Source: Bacteroidota bacterium (GTDB lineage Bacteria; Bacteroidota; Bacteroidia; Palsa-965). Taken from it: DNA of 64,000 bases. The notes beneath the pieces are model-generated. The model did not search any database and had not been told where the DNA came from. It was given only the letters and a program-made list of their open reading frames with translations. Position numbers and translations under genes: made by a program. Below are positions 18,753-28,634 of the stretch, piece by piece. Within the stretch, counting starts at the first letter, position 1. Every line of letters starts with the position of its first letter. The stretch is taken from positions 1 to 64,000 of the forward strand of contig JACQAM010000001.1 in assembly GCA_016194975.1 (NCBI GenBank). Direction: 5' to 3'.

Positions 18753-18802
18753 TGCAGGACAAGATTATGAATATTTTACTGTCGCATCAGAATTGCTCTC
18801 GT

Positions 18803-18810
18803 TATATTTG
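18803..18810 (+). promoter_or_regulatory. Bacteroidota -7 box TATATTTG before the zinc-ribbon gene
   Basis: This is a perfect TAnnTTTG match, 18 nt before the TTG at 18829. It supports that a plus-strand transcript begins here, although the ORF opening is short. Confidence 0.5.
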
Positions 18811-18828
18811 ACCGCATATTTTCAGAAA

Positions 18829-19121
18829 TTGACACTCGAAAAACTTATTTGTCCGCAATGCGGTGGAAATGACCTGGAGGAAACCGGTGATCTCCACTAC
18901 AAATGTAATTTCTGCGGAACAGCTTTTCGCGATGAAGAAGTGGAAATAAAAAAAGATCGCTCCCTGCGGTGGATATAAAAAAATCTTCGCAGGCATCAAA
19001 GCTCGCGGAATACCGGCAGGAAGTGGCGGATGAAGAAGACCTCGGAAAAAAAACCAAAGCCATTGTTCTTGTTCTTGCTTTGATACTTCTCGCCTGCATC
19101 GCGGTGCTCTTTACCTGGTGA
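18829..19121 (+). pseudogene. Zinc-ribbon protein with C-terminal membrane anchor, split by a frameshift
   Basis: From TTG 18829 the frame encodes a zinc ribbon, CPQCGG then CNFCGTAF, followed by EEVEIKK and a stop at 18976-18978. The next frame, open from 18936 to the TGA at 19119-19121, encodes a charged linker (ASKLAEYRQEVADEEDLGKK) and one hydrophobic helix (TKAIVLVLALILLACIAVLF). The two join smoothly if the ribosome slips back one base, or one A is added, in the A7 run at 18948-18954 (ATA AAA AAA GAT). It may be a programmed -1 frameshift, a real mutation, or a sequencing error. The intact product would be a ~97-residue single-pass membrane protein with a cytoplasmic zinc ribbon. The start codon is uncertain. 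Confidence 0.5.
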
Positions 19122-19211
19122 ACATCAGGCGTGTTTTTATAAAAAAGTATTTCCCGGCCAATATTCCCAATTGAAAAAAAAGAATTTGCAGAATACAACC
19201 GATCTGCTTTC

Positions 19212-19219
19212 TATCTTCG
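19212..19219 (+). promoter_or_regulatory. Near-consensus -7 box TATCTTCG before amn
   Basis: TATCTTCG differs by one base from TAnnTTTG and ends 17 nt before the ATG at 19237. The same variant occurs before the genes at 20059, 32860 and 36352. Confidence 0.4.
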
Positions 19220-19236
19220 CTCCACAAAATCCATTC

Positions 19237-20007
19237 ATGAAAACAAAAGAAGAGATCGTTGCCAACTGGTTGCCGCGCTACACGGGAGTTCCGCTGGAGA
19301 AATGGGGGGAATACATTCTGCTCACCAATTTTTCCAATTATGTGAACCTGTTTGCAAAACTGCATAAAGTGAAAGTGCAGGGTGTGAATAAACCAATGCC
19401 GAGCGCACACGCAGGAGGAATTTCCATCATCAATTTCGGAATGGGAAGCGCAACTGCTGCAACAATAATGGATCTGCTCAGCGCCATACAACCGAAAGCC
19501 TGTCTCTTCCTCGGGAAATGCGGAGGATTGAAAAGAAAAAATAATCTCGGCGATCTTATTCTTCCTATTGCGGCGATACGCGGCGATGGAACCAGCAACG
19601 ATTATTTTCCACCGGAAGTTCCGGCGTTGCCTGCGTTCAGCCTGCAAAAAGCAATTTCAACCACGATCAGGAATCACAAAAAAGATTACTGGACGGGAAC
19701 GGTTTACACTACGAACAGGCGCGTGTGGGAGCACGATGAAGAATTCAAAGAATACCTGCGATCGATCCGTGTGATGGCCATTGACATGGAAACTGCCACT
19801 ATTTTTTCAGTTGGTTTTCATAATGAAATTCCAACAGGAGCGCTGCTGCTGGTTTCCGATCAGCCCATGGTGGCAGAAGGAATCAAAACAGAAAAAAGTG
19901 ACCGAAAAGTGACCGACCGTTTTGTAGAGTCGCATCTTAAGATCGGAATCGATTCACTGAAAGAACTGATCAATAACGGCCTTACGGTGAAACATCTTCG
20001 CTTCTGA
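19237..20007 (+). CDS. amn: AMP nucleosidase
   Basis: The start is ATG 19237; a TTG opens the frame at 19171 but lies upstream of the -7-like box. The 256-residue product is the short form found in Bacteroidota, lacking the N-terminal domain of the E. coli enzyme. It has the nucleoside phosphorylase fold: GGISIINFGMGSATAA, FLGKCGGLK (phosphate or ribose site), and AIDMETATIFSVGF with the conserved Met-Glu that contacts ribose. LLVSDQPM carries the catalytic Asp. It hydrolyses AMP to adenine and ribose 5-phosphate in the cytoplasm, adjusting adenylate pools. It is monocistronic. Confidence 0.93.
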   Translation: MKTKEEIVANWLPRYTGVPLEKWGEYILLTNFSNYVNLFAKLHKVKVQGVNKPMPSAHAGGISIINFGMGSATAATIMDLLSAIQPKACLFLGKCGGLKRKNNLGDLILPIAAIRGDGTSNDYFPPEVPALPAFSLQKAISTTIRNHKKDYWTGTVYTTNRRVWEHDEEFKEYLRSIRVMAIDMETATIFSVGFHNEIPTGALLLVSDQPMVAEGIKTEKSDRKVTDRFVESHLKIGIDSLKELINNGLTVKHLRF

Positions 20008-20043
20008 GATCGTGTGCAGAATAATGAATGAAAAATAATTGGC

Positions 20044-20051
20044 TATTTTCG
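20044..20051 (+). promoter_or_regulatory. Near-consensus -7 box TATTTTCG
   Basis: One mismatch to TAnnTTTG. The box ends 7 nt before ATG 20059, which would give a nearly leaderless transcript. Confidence 0.35.
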
Positions 20052-20058
20052 TTTCGTT

Positions 20059-20376
20059 ATGCCCCGTGCATTTTTTCTCCTCATTCCTTTTTTTATTTTT
20101 TTGCTGGCAGATTGCCGTGGAGAAAAAATCTGCAGCGGGCTCAATCCCGAACTGGCTACTTACAACACCACGAAACGTTTGCGCAAAGGCGGCAGATCGC
20201 TGCACAGTGAACCCGAACGCGAGGCGCATCGCCACCGGATGAAAACCATGAAGAAAAAAAGTAAAACGAAATCAACCGGAGCTTATTCGGGGCATGGATT
20301 CTTTCATTTGAATCTTCATCTTTTCGGCGGACATGCGCATGCGTCCGGGCAGGCAAACGTGCGTGCGAAGTCGTGA
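20059..20376 (+). CDS. Small putative lipoprotein, unknown function
   Basis: The 105-residue product starts MPRAFFLLIPFFIFLLADC, a signal segment ending in Cys with an imperfect lipobox (LADC; Asp at -1). The mature part is very basic, with KTMKKKSKTKS and many His and Gly residues toward the end (GHGFFHLNLHLFGGHAHASG). I know no family for it. A -7-like box sits just upstream and holA follows 65 bp later with its own promoter. It could be a small envelope protein; composition alone does not give a function. Confidence 0.5.
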   Translation: MPRAFFLLIPFFIFLLADCRGEKICSGLNPELATYNTTKRLRKGGRSLHSEPEREAHRHRMKTMKKKSKTKSTGAYSGHGFFHLNLHLFGGHAHASGQANVRAKS

Positions 20377-20429
20377 GCTTTTTTTCTGAACAATTTTTAC
20401 AACTTCATTTTCTGCTTTCTGTCCGCGCT

Positions 20430-20437
20430 TAATTTTG
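20430..20437 (+). promoter_or_regulatory. Bacteroidota -7 box TAATTTTG before holA
   Basis: A perfect TAnnTTTG match ending 4 nt before the ATG at 20442. If transcription starts at the usual distance the mRNA is leaderless. Confidence 0.6.
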
Positions 20438-20441
20438 CAGT

Positions 20442-21440
20442 ATGGAATTCAACGCTATTCTTTCCGATCTCAAAAAGAAAAATTACAAACCGGTTTACGT
20501 GCTGAGTGGAGAGGAACCGTTTTACATTGACAAAATTTCGGATTACATCGAGAAGAATGTTCTTGATGATGCAGAAAAAGAATTCAACCAGACCATTCTT
20601 TACGGGCGTGATGTGGATGTGAATACGATCGTGAGTGAAGCGAAACGTTATCCCATGATGGCCGAGCGGCAGGTACTGATCGTGAAAGAAGCGCAGCATG
20701 TGGAAGAAATTGAAGAGCTCGAAAGTTACGTGCAACAACCGCTCAACTCCACGCTGCTGGTGATCTGTTACAAATACAAAACGCTCGACAAAAGAAAATC
20801 GTTCGCGAAGTCGGTTTCAAAGAATGGTGTGTTGTTTGAATCGGAAAAACTGCGCGATTATAAAATTCCTGACTGGATCGCAGGTTTCCTGAAAGAAAAA
20901 AAATATTCTGCCGGGCCGAAAGCGTTGCAGATGCTCACCGATTATCTCGGCACCGATCTCGGAAAGATCGTGAATGAGCTTGAAAAAATAATGATTATCA
21001 TTCCGTCCGGCGCAGAGATCACTCCCGAACTGATCGAAGCGAATATCGGGATCAGCAAAGACTATAATTCATTCGAACTCACGAGCGCATTTGCAAAGAG
21101 AGACATCCTGAAAGCAAATCGTATTGTGAATTATTTCGCCGATAACCCGAAAGAACATCCCTTCCCGGTGACAATGAGCTTGCTGTTCAATTATTTTTCG
21201 AAACTCCTGCGGTATCATTTTCTTACTGATCATTCCCGCGAGAATGTTGCGAAGAGTCTGGGCATTCATCCGTTTTACGTGAATGAATACGTGACGGCGG
21301 CTAATGCTTATTCCGTAAAAAAGATCAAAGCAGTTTTTTCTTTTTTGCGTGAATATGATCTTCGCTGGAAAGGAGTGGATAATGTGAATGCCGATGAAGG
21401 AGAACTGCTGAAGGAACTGACGTGGAAGATCATTCATTGA
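20442..21440 (+). CDS. holA: DNA polymerase III subunit delta
   Basis: The 332-residue product matches HolA in length and pattern. The N-terminal domain has YVLSGEEPFYIDKISDYIE, the degenerate P-loop region of the delta subunit, and LVICYKYKTLDKRKSFAKSV. The middle domain has IPDWIAGFLKEKKYSAGPKALQMLTDYLGTDLGKI split over residues ~145-180, and the C-terminal collar domain is helical. Delta opens the beta sliding clamp within the clamp-loader complex during replication. It has its own -7 box, and the downstream SiaC-like gene is convergent. No other replication gene is nearby. Confidence 0.95.
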   Translation: MEFNAILSDLKKKNYKPVYVLSGEEPFYIDKISDYIEKNVLDDAEKEFNQTILYGRDVDVNTIVSEAKRYPMMAERQVLIVKEAQHVEEIEELESYVQQPLNSTLLVICYKYKTLDKRKSFAKSVSKNGVLFESEKLRDYKIPDWIAGFLKEKKYSAGPKALQMLTDYLGTDLGKIVNELEKIMIIIPSGAEITPELIEANIGISKDYNSFELTSAFAKRDILKANRIVNYFADNPKEHPFPVTMSLLFNYFSKLLRYHFLTDHSRENVAKSLGIHPFYVNEYVTAANAYSVKKIKAVFSFLREYDLRWKGVDNVNADEGELLKELTWKIIH

Positions 21441-21536
21441 AATTCCAAAAAAAAGAAAATCCAAATTCCAAAATTCCTGTCAGGGGCAGGCAGGCAACAT
21501 TGTAGGGTTCAGATTTGAGATTTGGAGCTTGGAAAG

Positions 21537-21932
21537 TTATTTCTGTTTTCCGGGAACTACGCGTGCTTTGGGATCGAGTGAGCGATACTTGAAGGGAATA
21601 TCCACGATCTCGGAAAAAGTTTCTCCGTGATCTTTCATTTCCTCGTCATCTGAAAAATATTCCCAAGTCACTTCGAGCGGAATCTGCTTCGTATCTTTCA
21701 CCATGCGCATATAATCCAGAAATGCTTTTGAAGAAAGTGTGTTCATGTATTCGAGCCGGAAGGTAAAAGAGAATTTCTTCACTTTTTCAGGATCGAGCGA
21801 TTCGATGTATTCTTCAAGATGTCGGAAAAAAACGTAGGCATTTTCAGGAATGGAAACCCCCGAAATCGTTATAGATCCTGCATTTTCATCAATGATAACG
21901 AGTGGCGTGTGCCGGGTGGGTTGTATACGCAT
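21537..21932 (-). CDS. SiaC family (DUF1987) regulatory phosphoprotein
   Basis: The 131-residue protein has the DUF1987/SiaC pattern: RHTPLVIIDENAGSITISG, then SIPENAYVFFRHLEEYI, then LEYMNTLSSKAFLDYM. In Pseudomonas aeruginosa SiaC is phosphorylated on a Thr in the NTSSS motif and controls a diguanylate cyclase; here Thr65 and Ser67/68 fill that place. The partner kinase SiaB and phosphatase SiaA are not in this window, so the partner must be elsewhere or different. A perfect -7 box (TAATTTTG on the minus strand, 21961-21968) lies 28 nt upstream of the ATG. Confidence 0.85.
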   Translation of the reverse strand: MRIQPTRHTPLVIIDENAGSITISGVSIPENAYVFFRHLEEYIESLDPEKVKKFSFTFRLEYMNTLSSKAFLDYMRMVKDTKQIPLEVTWEYFSDDEEMKDHGETFSEIVDIPFKYRSLDPKARVVPGKQK

Positions 21933-21960
21933 AGTTTTCGCATGCGGGGGTATGCCGCTC

Positions 21961-21968
21961 CAAAATTA
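21961..21968 (-). promoter_or_regulatory. Bacteroidota -7 box TAATTTTG before the SiaC-like gene
   Basis: CAAAATTA on the plus strand reads TAATTTTG on the minus strand, a perfect match, 28 nt from the start at 21932. Confidence 0.5.
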
Positions 21969-22022
21969 AAAAAGTAATCGAGCTACGAAACTTTAATTCA
22001 TCTTTGTTTCACAAATTATCCA

Positions 22023-22430
22023 ATGAACTACTTTCTTGTAAAATCAGAACCCTCCGCCTACTCGTGGGAACAATTCGCTAAAGACGGAAAAGCACGATGG
22101 GATGGCGTGCGCAATTACGCCGCGCGCAATCACCTGCGCGCAATGAAAAAAAACGATGAAGTGCTGTTCTATCACAGTAATGAAGGAATGGAAATTGTGG
22201 GCATTGCGAAAGTTGCCAATGAAGCATACCGGGATCCTACTGCCGGCGACGATGATCGCTGGTCGTGCGTGGATCTTGTTCCATTGAGAAAACTGAAAAA
22301 AGCAGTCCCGTTCACATCTATAAAAAAAGAACACGCTCTGAAAAATCTTCCGCTCGTGCGCATACCGCGCCTGTCCGTGATGCCGGTAACGAAAGAAGAA
22401 CTCGCTGCTATTCTCAGCATGTCGGAATGA
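22023..22430 (+). CDS. EVE domain-containing protein
   Basis: The 135-residue protein is a single EVE (PUA-like) domain: MNYFLVKSEPSAYSWEQF, WDGVRNYAARNHLRAMKKND, VLFYHSNEGMEIVGIAKV and ending VRIPRLSVMPVTKEELAAIL. EVE domains bind modified bases in DNA or RNA, and stand-alone forms are widespread; the ligand here is unknown. A near -7 box (CATCTTTG, 21999-22006) precedes it. It is divergent from the SiaC-like gene, with starts 90 bp apart. Confidence 0.92.
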   Translation: MNYFLVKSEPSAYSWEQFAKDGKARWDGVRNYAARNHLRAMKKNDEVLFYHSNEGMEIVGIAKVANEAYRDPTAGDDDRWSCVDLVPLRKLKKAVPFTSIKKEHALKNLPLVRIPRLSVMPVTKEELAAILSMSE

Positions 22431-22513
22431 GCCGACTGTTCCTTTATTGGAACCTCCTGTCTTCTCACATCTACCGCCTGTTAATGTAACGTCGGATGAA
22501 TAAGGTTAACCCT

Positions 22514-22521
22514 TATTTTTG
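22514..22521 (+). promoter_or_regulatory. Bacteroidota -7 box TATTTTTG before the TonB receptor
   Basis: A perfect TAnnTTTG match, 24 nt before ATG 22546. Confidence 0.5.
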
Positions 22522-22545
22522 CCCACTATAAAAAACGCCTATACT

Positions 22546-24963
22546 ATGCGCAAATTTCTGGCCTGCGCCGCATTTACAATTCTAAGCCCCGTTTTTATCA
22601 TTGCACAGAACGCCACCATTCGCGGAACTGTGACCAGCGCCAGTACCGGTGAAGCGGTTCTGTTCGGTACTGTATATCTCGATGGAACTTCCTATGGCGT
22701 TACTACAGATATAAACGGATTTTATTCGCTCACAAAAATTCCTCCGGGAACTTACACACTCATTGCGCAACAATCAAATTATGAAAGCGGAAGTCTTAGT
22801 GTTACAGTGAAAGCAGGTGATATCACCACCCAGAATATTCAGCTCAAGCCACGCGTGATGAAAGAGGTCGTTATTTCCGCACACAAACAGGAACAACAGG
22901 AAAATCCGGGTGTTGGACATACTTCCATGAATGCAAAAGATATTACACGTGTTGTTGCTGTGGGCGGTGTGGCCGACGTTGCACAATCTGTGCAGGTTCT
23001 TCCCGGCGTGGTAAGTTCCGGTGACCAGGGCGGGCAACTTTACATTCGTGGCGGAACTCCGGTGCAGAATAAAGTGCTGCTGGACGGAATGATCATTTAC
23101 AATCCCTTTCACTCGATCGGATTATTTTCTGTTTTCGATACCGACATCATTAAAAATCTTGACGTGTACACCGGTGGATTCAATGCCGATTACGGCGGAA
23201 GAATTTCTTCGGTAATGGATATCACAACGCGCGATGGAAACCGGAAACGTTTCGGAGGAAAAATCACCTTGAGCCCGTTCGGATCCAAACTCATGTTCGA
23301 AGGGCCTATCGAGCGCATGGACACGAGCAATAGACATGGATCAATCTCTTATGTTTTATCAGTGAAGAATTCTTACCTGCGGCAGACCTCGAAATTTCTT
23401 TATCCCTATGTCGACAGCACAAATGGACTTCCATTCAACTTCAATGATTATTACGGAAAAGTTTCTTTCAACAGCATCAACGGAAGTAAACTGAATCTTT
23501 TCGGATTTCTTTTTGATGATACAGTTACCAATTTCAAATCGGCGGTGAGTCTCAAATGGAAAGCAATGGGATTCGGAAGTAATTTCCAGGTGATCCCGGG
23601 ATCTTCCACTACGCTCATCAAAGGAAATTTCGCTTACTCGCGTTACGCTATTGGAATGACAGAAAATTATTTTCAGCCGAGAAACAGTTCGGTTGACGGA
23701 TTCAACATGGGTTTGAATTTTACTTATTTCCAGCGCAAGAATGTGATTAACTACGGTCTTGAAGTGCTCGGTTATTCCACCGATTTCTTTTTTGAAAATT
23801 CGGTGCACCGGACGATCGATCAGAAAGACAATACCACGGAATTTGCCGCTTACATGAAATACAAATGGATCTCGAAGAATTGGGGAAAAGATTCTACAAA
23901 AACGCGGAACCTTGTCATTGAACCCGGTTTCCGTTTTCAGTATTATGCATCGCTCAATGAAATGTCGCCCGAACCACGTCTCGCTTTTAAGGTGAATGTG
24001 AATGATCATTTGCGGATCAAAGGCGCTGCCGGAATGTATTCGCAGAATCTGCTCAGCGCTGTTTCCGATCGTGATGTGGTAAATCTCTTCTACGGTTTTC
24101 TTTCCGGGTCTGATAATATTCCATCGCATTTCACGAATCCCGATGGAAGCGTAGTGGAGGTGAAATCAAAATTGCAGAAAGCAGAACATGCGATCCTCGG
24201 TGTGGAATATGATCCTATCGACTCCACGCAGAAATGGGGAAATCTCGAATTCACACTCGAAGGTTACCTGAAAGATTTCACGGAACTCACGAACCTGAAC
24301 AGAAATAAACTTTATGATGATGATGCTTCGAATGCCGACAAACCGGATGAACTTAAAAAAGATTTCATTGTGGAAACCGGTAAGGCGTATGGCGCCGATT
24401 TTGTCTGCAAATATGAATTCAATGATATTTATTTGTGGACCGTTTATTCTCTTGGTTATGTTACCCGCTGGGATGGAATAGAAAGTTATCGTCCGAATTT
24501 CGATCGTCGTCATAATATTAACGTGGTCGCTTCTTATAATTTCGGCCCGAGAATTTCTCATCGTGATACATTGACCGGAAAAAAAGTGAAGAGTGATGTG
24601 CACAATAAATGCTGGGAGGTAGATGCGCGCTGGAATTTCGGGACCGGATTTCCTTTCACGCCTACGCAGGGATTTTACGAAAACCTCGCCTTTAACAGTA
24701 TCACTTCGAATTACACTTCACAGAATGGAACTCTCGGTATTCTTTACGGCCAGTTGAATTCTCACCAGTTGCCAACTTATCATCGCCTTGACATAACAGT
24801 TAAGCGCGTCTGGGAATTCAGTGATATGAACAAACTGGAAGTTGCGGCAGGTTGTACGAACGTTTACAATCGCGCGAACGTCTTTTATTTCGACCGTGTA
24901 ACTTACAAGCGGGTGAACCAGTTGCCGATCATGCCGAGCATCAGCATGAACTGGGCGTTTTGA
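22546..24963 (+). CDS. TonB-dependent outer-membrane receptor with carboxypeptidase-like N-terminal domain
   Basis: I start at ATG 22546, which opens a signal peptide (MRKFLACAAFTILSPVFIIAQ); the frame extends to a TTG at 22519 inside the promoter region. The 805-residue protein has a carboxypeptidase-D regulatory-like domain (ATIRGTVTSASTGEAVLFG, DINGFYSLTKIPPGTYTL). A plug follows (SVQVLPGVVSSGDQGGQLYIRG, VLLDGMIIYNPFHSIGLFS, YGGRISSVMDITTRDGN), then a 22-strand-type barrel ending in SISMNWAF. The terminal Phe suits BAM insertion. Such receptors import ligands using the TonB-ExbBD complex. No SusD, TonB or substrate gene is adjacent, so the ligand is unknown. Confidence 0.94.
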   Translation: MRKFLACAAFTILSPVFIIAQNATIRGTVTSASTGEAVLFGTVYLDGTSYGVTTDINGFYSLTKIPPGTYTLIAQQSNYESGSLSVTVKAGDITTQNIQLKPRVMKEVVISAHKQEQQENPGVGHTSMNAKDITRVVAVGGVADVAQSVQVLPGVVSSGDQGGQLYIRGGTPVQNKVLLDGMIIYNPFHSIGLFSVFDTDIIKNLDVYTGGFNADYGGRISSVMDITTRDGNRKRFGGKITLSPFGSKLMFEGPIERMDTSNRHGSISYVLSVKNSYLRQTSKFLYPYVDSTNGLPFNFNDYYGKVSFNSINGSKLNLFGFLFDDTVTNFKSAVSLKWKAMGFGSNFQVIPGSSTTLIKGNFAYSRYAIGMTENYFQPRNSSVDGFNMGLNFTYFQRKNVINYGLEVLGYSTDFFFENSVHRTIDQKDNTTEFAAYMKYKWISKNWGKDSTKTRNLVIEPGFRFQYYASLNEMSPEPRLAFKVNVNDHLRIKGAAGMYSQNLLSAVSDRDVVNLFYGFLSGSDNIPSHFTNPDGSVVEVKSKLQKAEHAILGVEYDPIDSTQKWGNLEFTLEGYLKDFTELTNLNRNKLYDDDASNADKPDELKKDFIVETGKAYGADFVCKYEFNDIYLWTVYSLGYVTRWDGIESYRPNFDRRHNINVVASYNFGPRISHRDTLTGKKVKSDVHNKCWEVDARWNFGTGFPFTPTQGFYENLAFNSITSNYTSQNGTLGILYGQLNSHQLPTYHRLDITVKRVWEFSDMNKLEVAAGCTNVYNRANVFYFDRVTYKRVNQLPIMPSISMNWAF

Positions 24964-24970
24964 TGTGTAA

Positions 24971-26728
<1,758 letters not shown>

Positions 26729-27622
26729 TCAGCTTTTTTTTTTCGTTTCAGAAATTTCTCTTTTGTGTTTCCATCGTTTGTGGCTCCACAACCAGTATTC
26801 CGGCTGAGCAATAATATCTTTCTCCAGCAGCCGCGTTACTTTTTCTGTGATCTCCCCGTACGCTGTTGATTTCGGATCATCAGTCACAAGAGTGAGATCA
26901 AGTGAATAATATCCCCTTCTCACTTTATTGATCCTTGCATAGAGAACCGGCTGCCCGGTTTCTTTCGAGAATTTTTCCGTTCCGAAAAGTATCCCGGTTT
27001 CCTGATTAAGGAATTTCATCCAGTAACAATTCTTATTGGAAGAAGGCGATTGATCGATCGCGAAAATAGTTGCGGTAGGTTCTTTTTGTTTTTCCGCGAA
27101 AAATTTTTTCACCTCTTTTGCCGGGAGCATGATGGTTCCGTGTTCACTTCTCGTTTCCCTGAGTTTTCGATCGAAGAATTTATTGGATAGCGGCTGGTAA
27201 ATGATGTACACTTTGTGTTTCATAAAAGAATCGATGCCGGCCAGAAACATTTCCCAGCTGTTGTAATGGCCGATGGCAATGATCACACTTTTATTTTTTG
27301 CAAAATATTTTTCTGCCAATTCCGGATTACTCAAATGCAATCTCCGGTGAAGTGTTTTCTCTGAGATGGTAAATGATTTGAATCCTTCGAGCAGCAGGTC
27401 GCCGAGGAACAGGTAGAATTTCCGCGCAATTTCTTTTCGTTCTTTTTCACTCCGATCAGGAAATGCATTACACAGATTTTCTTTCACCACTTTTTTCCGG
27501 TAACCGAAAACGGGGTAAAGAAAAAAATACATCACGCGAGCTATTCCGTGAAGAAAGAAAAATGGCATGCACGAAACAGGAACAAGAACAAGATAATAAA
27601 GCAGGAAAGGAAAAATATTCAT
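26729..27622 (-). CDS. Lysophospholipid/lauroyl acyltransferase (LpxL/HtrB-like)
   Basis: I start at ATG 27622; the frame is open to 27712 without a better codon. The 297-residue product has an N-terminal membrane segment (MNIFPFLLYYLVLVPVSCMP) and the acyltransferase motif H119-x4-E124 in IAIGHYNSWE. Further motifs are FAIDQSPS and YARINKVRRGYYSLDL, then AQPEYWLWSHKRWKHKR, the signature ending of LpxL-type enzymes. It should add a secondary acyl chain to lipid A or a related lipid at the inner membrane. It is convergent with pyrG. A Lys-rich tail (ETKKKS) closes the protein. Confidence 0.9.
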   Translation of the reverse strand: MNIFPFLLYYLVLVPVSCMPFFFLHGIARVMYFFLYPVFGYRKKVVKENLCNAFPDRSEKERKEIARKFYLFLGDLLLEGFKSFTISEKTLHRRLHLSNPELAEKYFAKNKSVIIAIGHYNSWEMFLAGIDSFMKHKVYIIYQPLSNKFFDRKLRETRSEHGTIMLPAKEVKKFFAEKQKEPTATIFAIDQSPSSNKNCYWMKFLNQETGILFGTEKFSKETGQPVLYARINKVRRGYYSLDLTLVTDDPKSTAYGEITEKVTRLLEKDIIAQPEYWLWSHKRWKHKREISETKKKS

Positions 27623-27838
27623 TCGTGAAATATCCGGGAGATTATTTTCAAAACAAAGTTCGCAAAGAAAATGTATTCGCGCATGGCTTTCACGCGAGGT
27701 ACAAATTGCCAATCAACACGAATATACCAATCACCGATTTTTTACAGTCACTGCACAACTGTTAATAATGCCAAAGATCATTTGATTTCCCAATAAGATC
27801 ACTTATGATACGCACCAATGACCAATAACTAATTTCTG

Positions 27839-27846
27839 TATATTTG
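27839..27846 (+). promoter_or_regulatory. Bacteroidota -7 box TATATTTG before the DUF4290 gene
   Basis: A perfect TAnnTTTG match, 36 nt before the ATG at 27883. It presumably drives DUF4290 and murA together. Confidence 0.55.
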
Positions 27847-27882
27847 TGAATACCCAAATGGGTTCCCGAAATTCTGCTGAAA

Positions 27883-28551
27883 ATGAAAATACAAGAAGGA
27901 ATAGTGAATTCCACCGGAATGGAATATAACACGGAGCAACCGTCGATGGTGATCGCCGAATACGGGCGCAGCGTTTCCCGAATGATCGAATATTGTCTTT
28001 CGCTCAAGGATAAAGAAGCACGCTCCTACTGCGCGCGTTCCATTGTACGCGTGATGGGCATTCTCAATCCGCAGATCAAAGAGATCGTCGACTACGAACA
28101 TAAATTGTGGGATCATCTTCACATCATGGCCGATTACAAACTGGATGTTGAATCTCCATTCCCGAAACCTGAAAAATCAAAAATGGATTCCAAGCCGGAT
28201 CGCGTTCCTTATCCGCAAAGCGATATCAAATTCAAACATTACGGAAAAATCCTCGAAGATCTCATCAAGAAAGCGATGATGGAAAAAGACGAGAAGAACC
28301 GGGAACTTTTCACCGACCAGCTCGCGCAGCTTATGAAAAAGCAATACCTGAACTGGAACCGTGATTCGGTGAACGACCAGCTCATTGTTGAACAACTTGA
28401 AAATCTTTCAGGGGGAAAACTCAAAGTGAGCGAACAATTCCGCTTCCTGCACACGAGTGAAATTCTTCCCAAGAACGCTATTCCGCAAAACCAGATGCAG
28501 CATCATTCGAACAAGAAAAAAATGATGAACAAGAAAAAGAAAAAAAGATAA
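27883..28551 (+). CDS. DUF4290 domain-containing protein
   Basis: The 222-residue protein is a member of the Bacteroidota-specific DUF4290 family: GMEYNTEQPSMVIAEYGRS, MIEYCLSLKDKEARSYCA, YEHKLWDHLHIMADYKLDVE. It is alpha-helical and cytoplasmic with no signal, and has a strongly basic tail (SNKKKMMNKKKKKR). Function is unknown. It is followed by murA across an 83-bp gap filled with inverted repeats. I recall this DUF4290-murA adjacency as common in the phylum, which would suggest a link to envelope synthesis. Confidence 0.9.
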   Translation: MKIQEGIVNSTGMEYNTEQPSMVIAEYGRSVSRMIEYCLSLKDKEARSYCARSIVRVMGILNPQIKEIVDYEHKLWDHLHIMADYKLDVESPFPKPEKSKMDSKPDRVPYPQSDIKFKHYGKILEDLIKKAMMEKDEKNRELFTDQLAQLMKKQYLNWNRDSVNDQLIVEQLENLSGGKLKVSEQFRFLHTSEILPKNAIPQNQMQHHSNKKKMMNKKKKKR

Positions 28552-28553
28552 TT

Positions 28554-28633
28554 CCAGTTGTCAGCACCAGTTGTCAGTGTTAAGCTTCACTTAGTTCTGC
28601 AACTGAACACTGACAACCGACAACTGACAACTG
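28554..28633. repeat. CAGTTGTCAG inverted-repeat cluster before murA
   Basis: Two copies of CAGTTGTCAG (within 28554-28579, 13-bp period) face copies of CTGACAAC/GACAACTG (28600-28633, 7-bp period). The cluster fills the gap from the DUF4290 stop to 1 bp before the murA ATG. It could fold into a long hairpin in the mRNA. The same words occur at 37412-37510. Confidence 0.75.
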
Positions 28634-28634
28634 A

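Noticed and set aside
18388-18760. Upstream extension of the plus-strand zinc-ribbon frame
   Set aside because: The frame runs antisense through the whole HsdR-like gene, whose motifs are clear. The ribbon part starts only after 18829.
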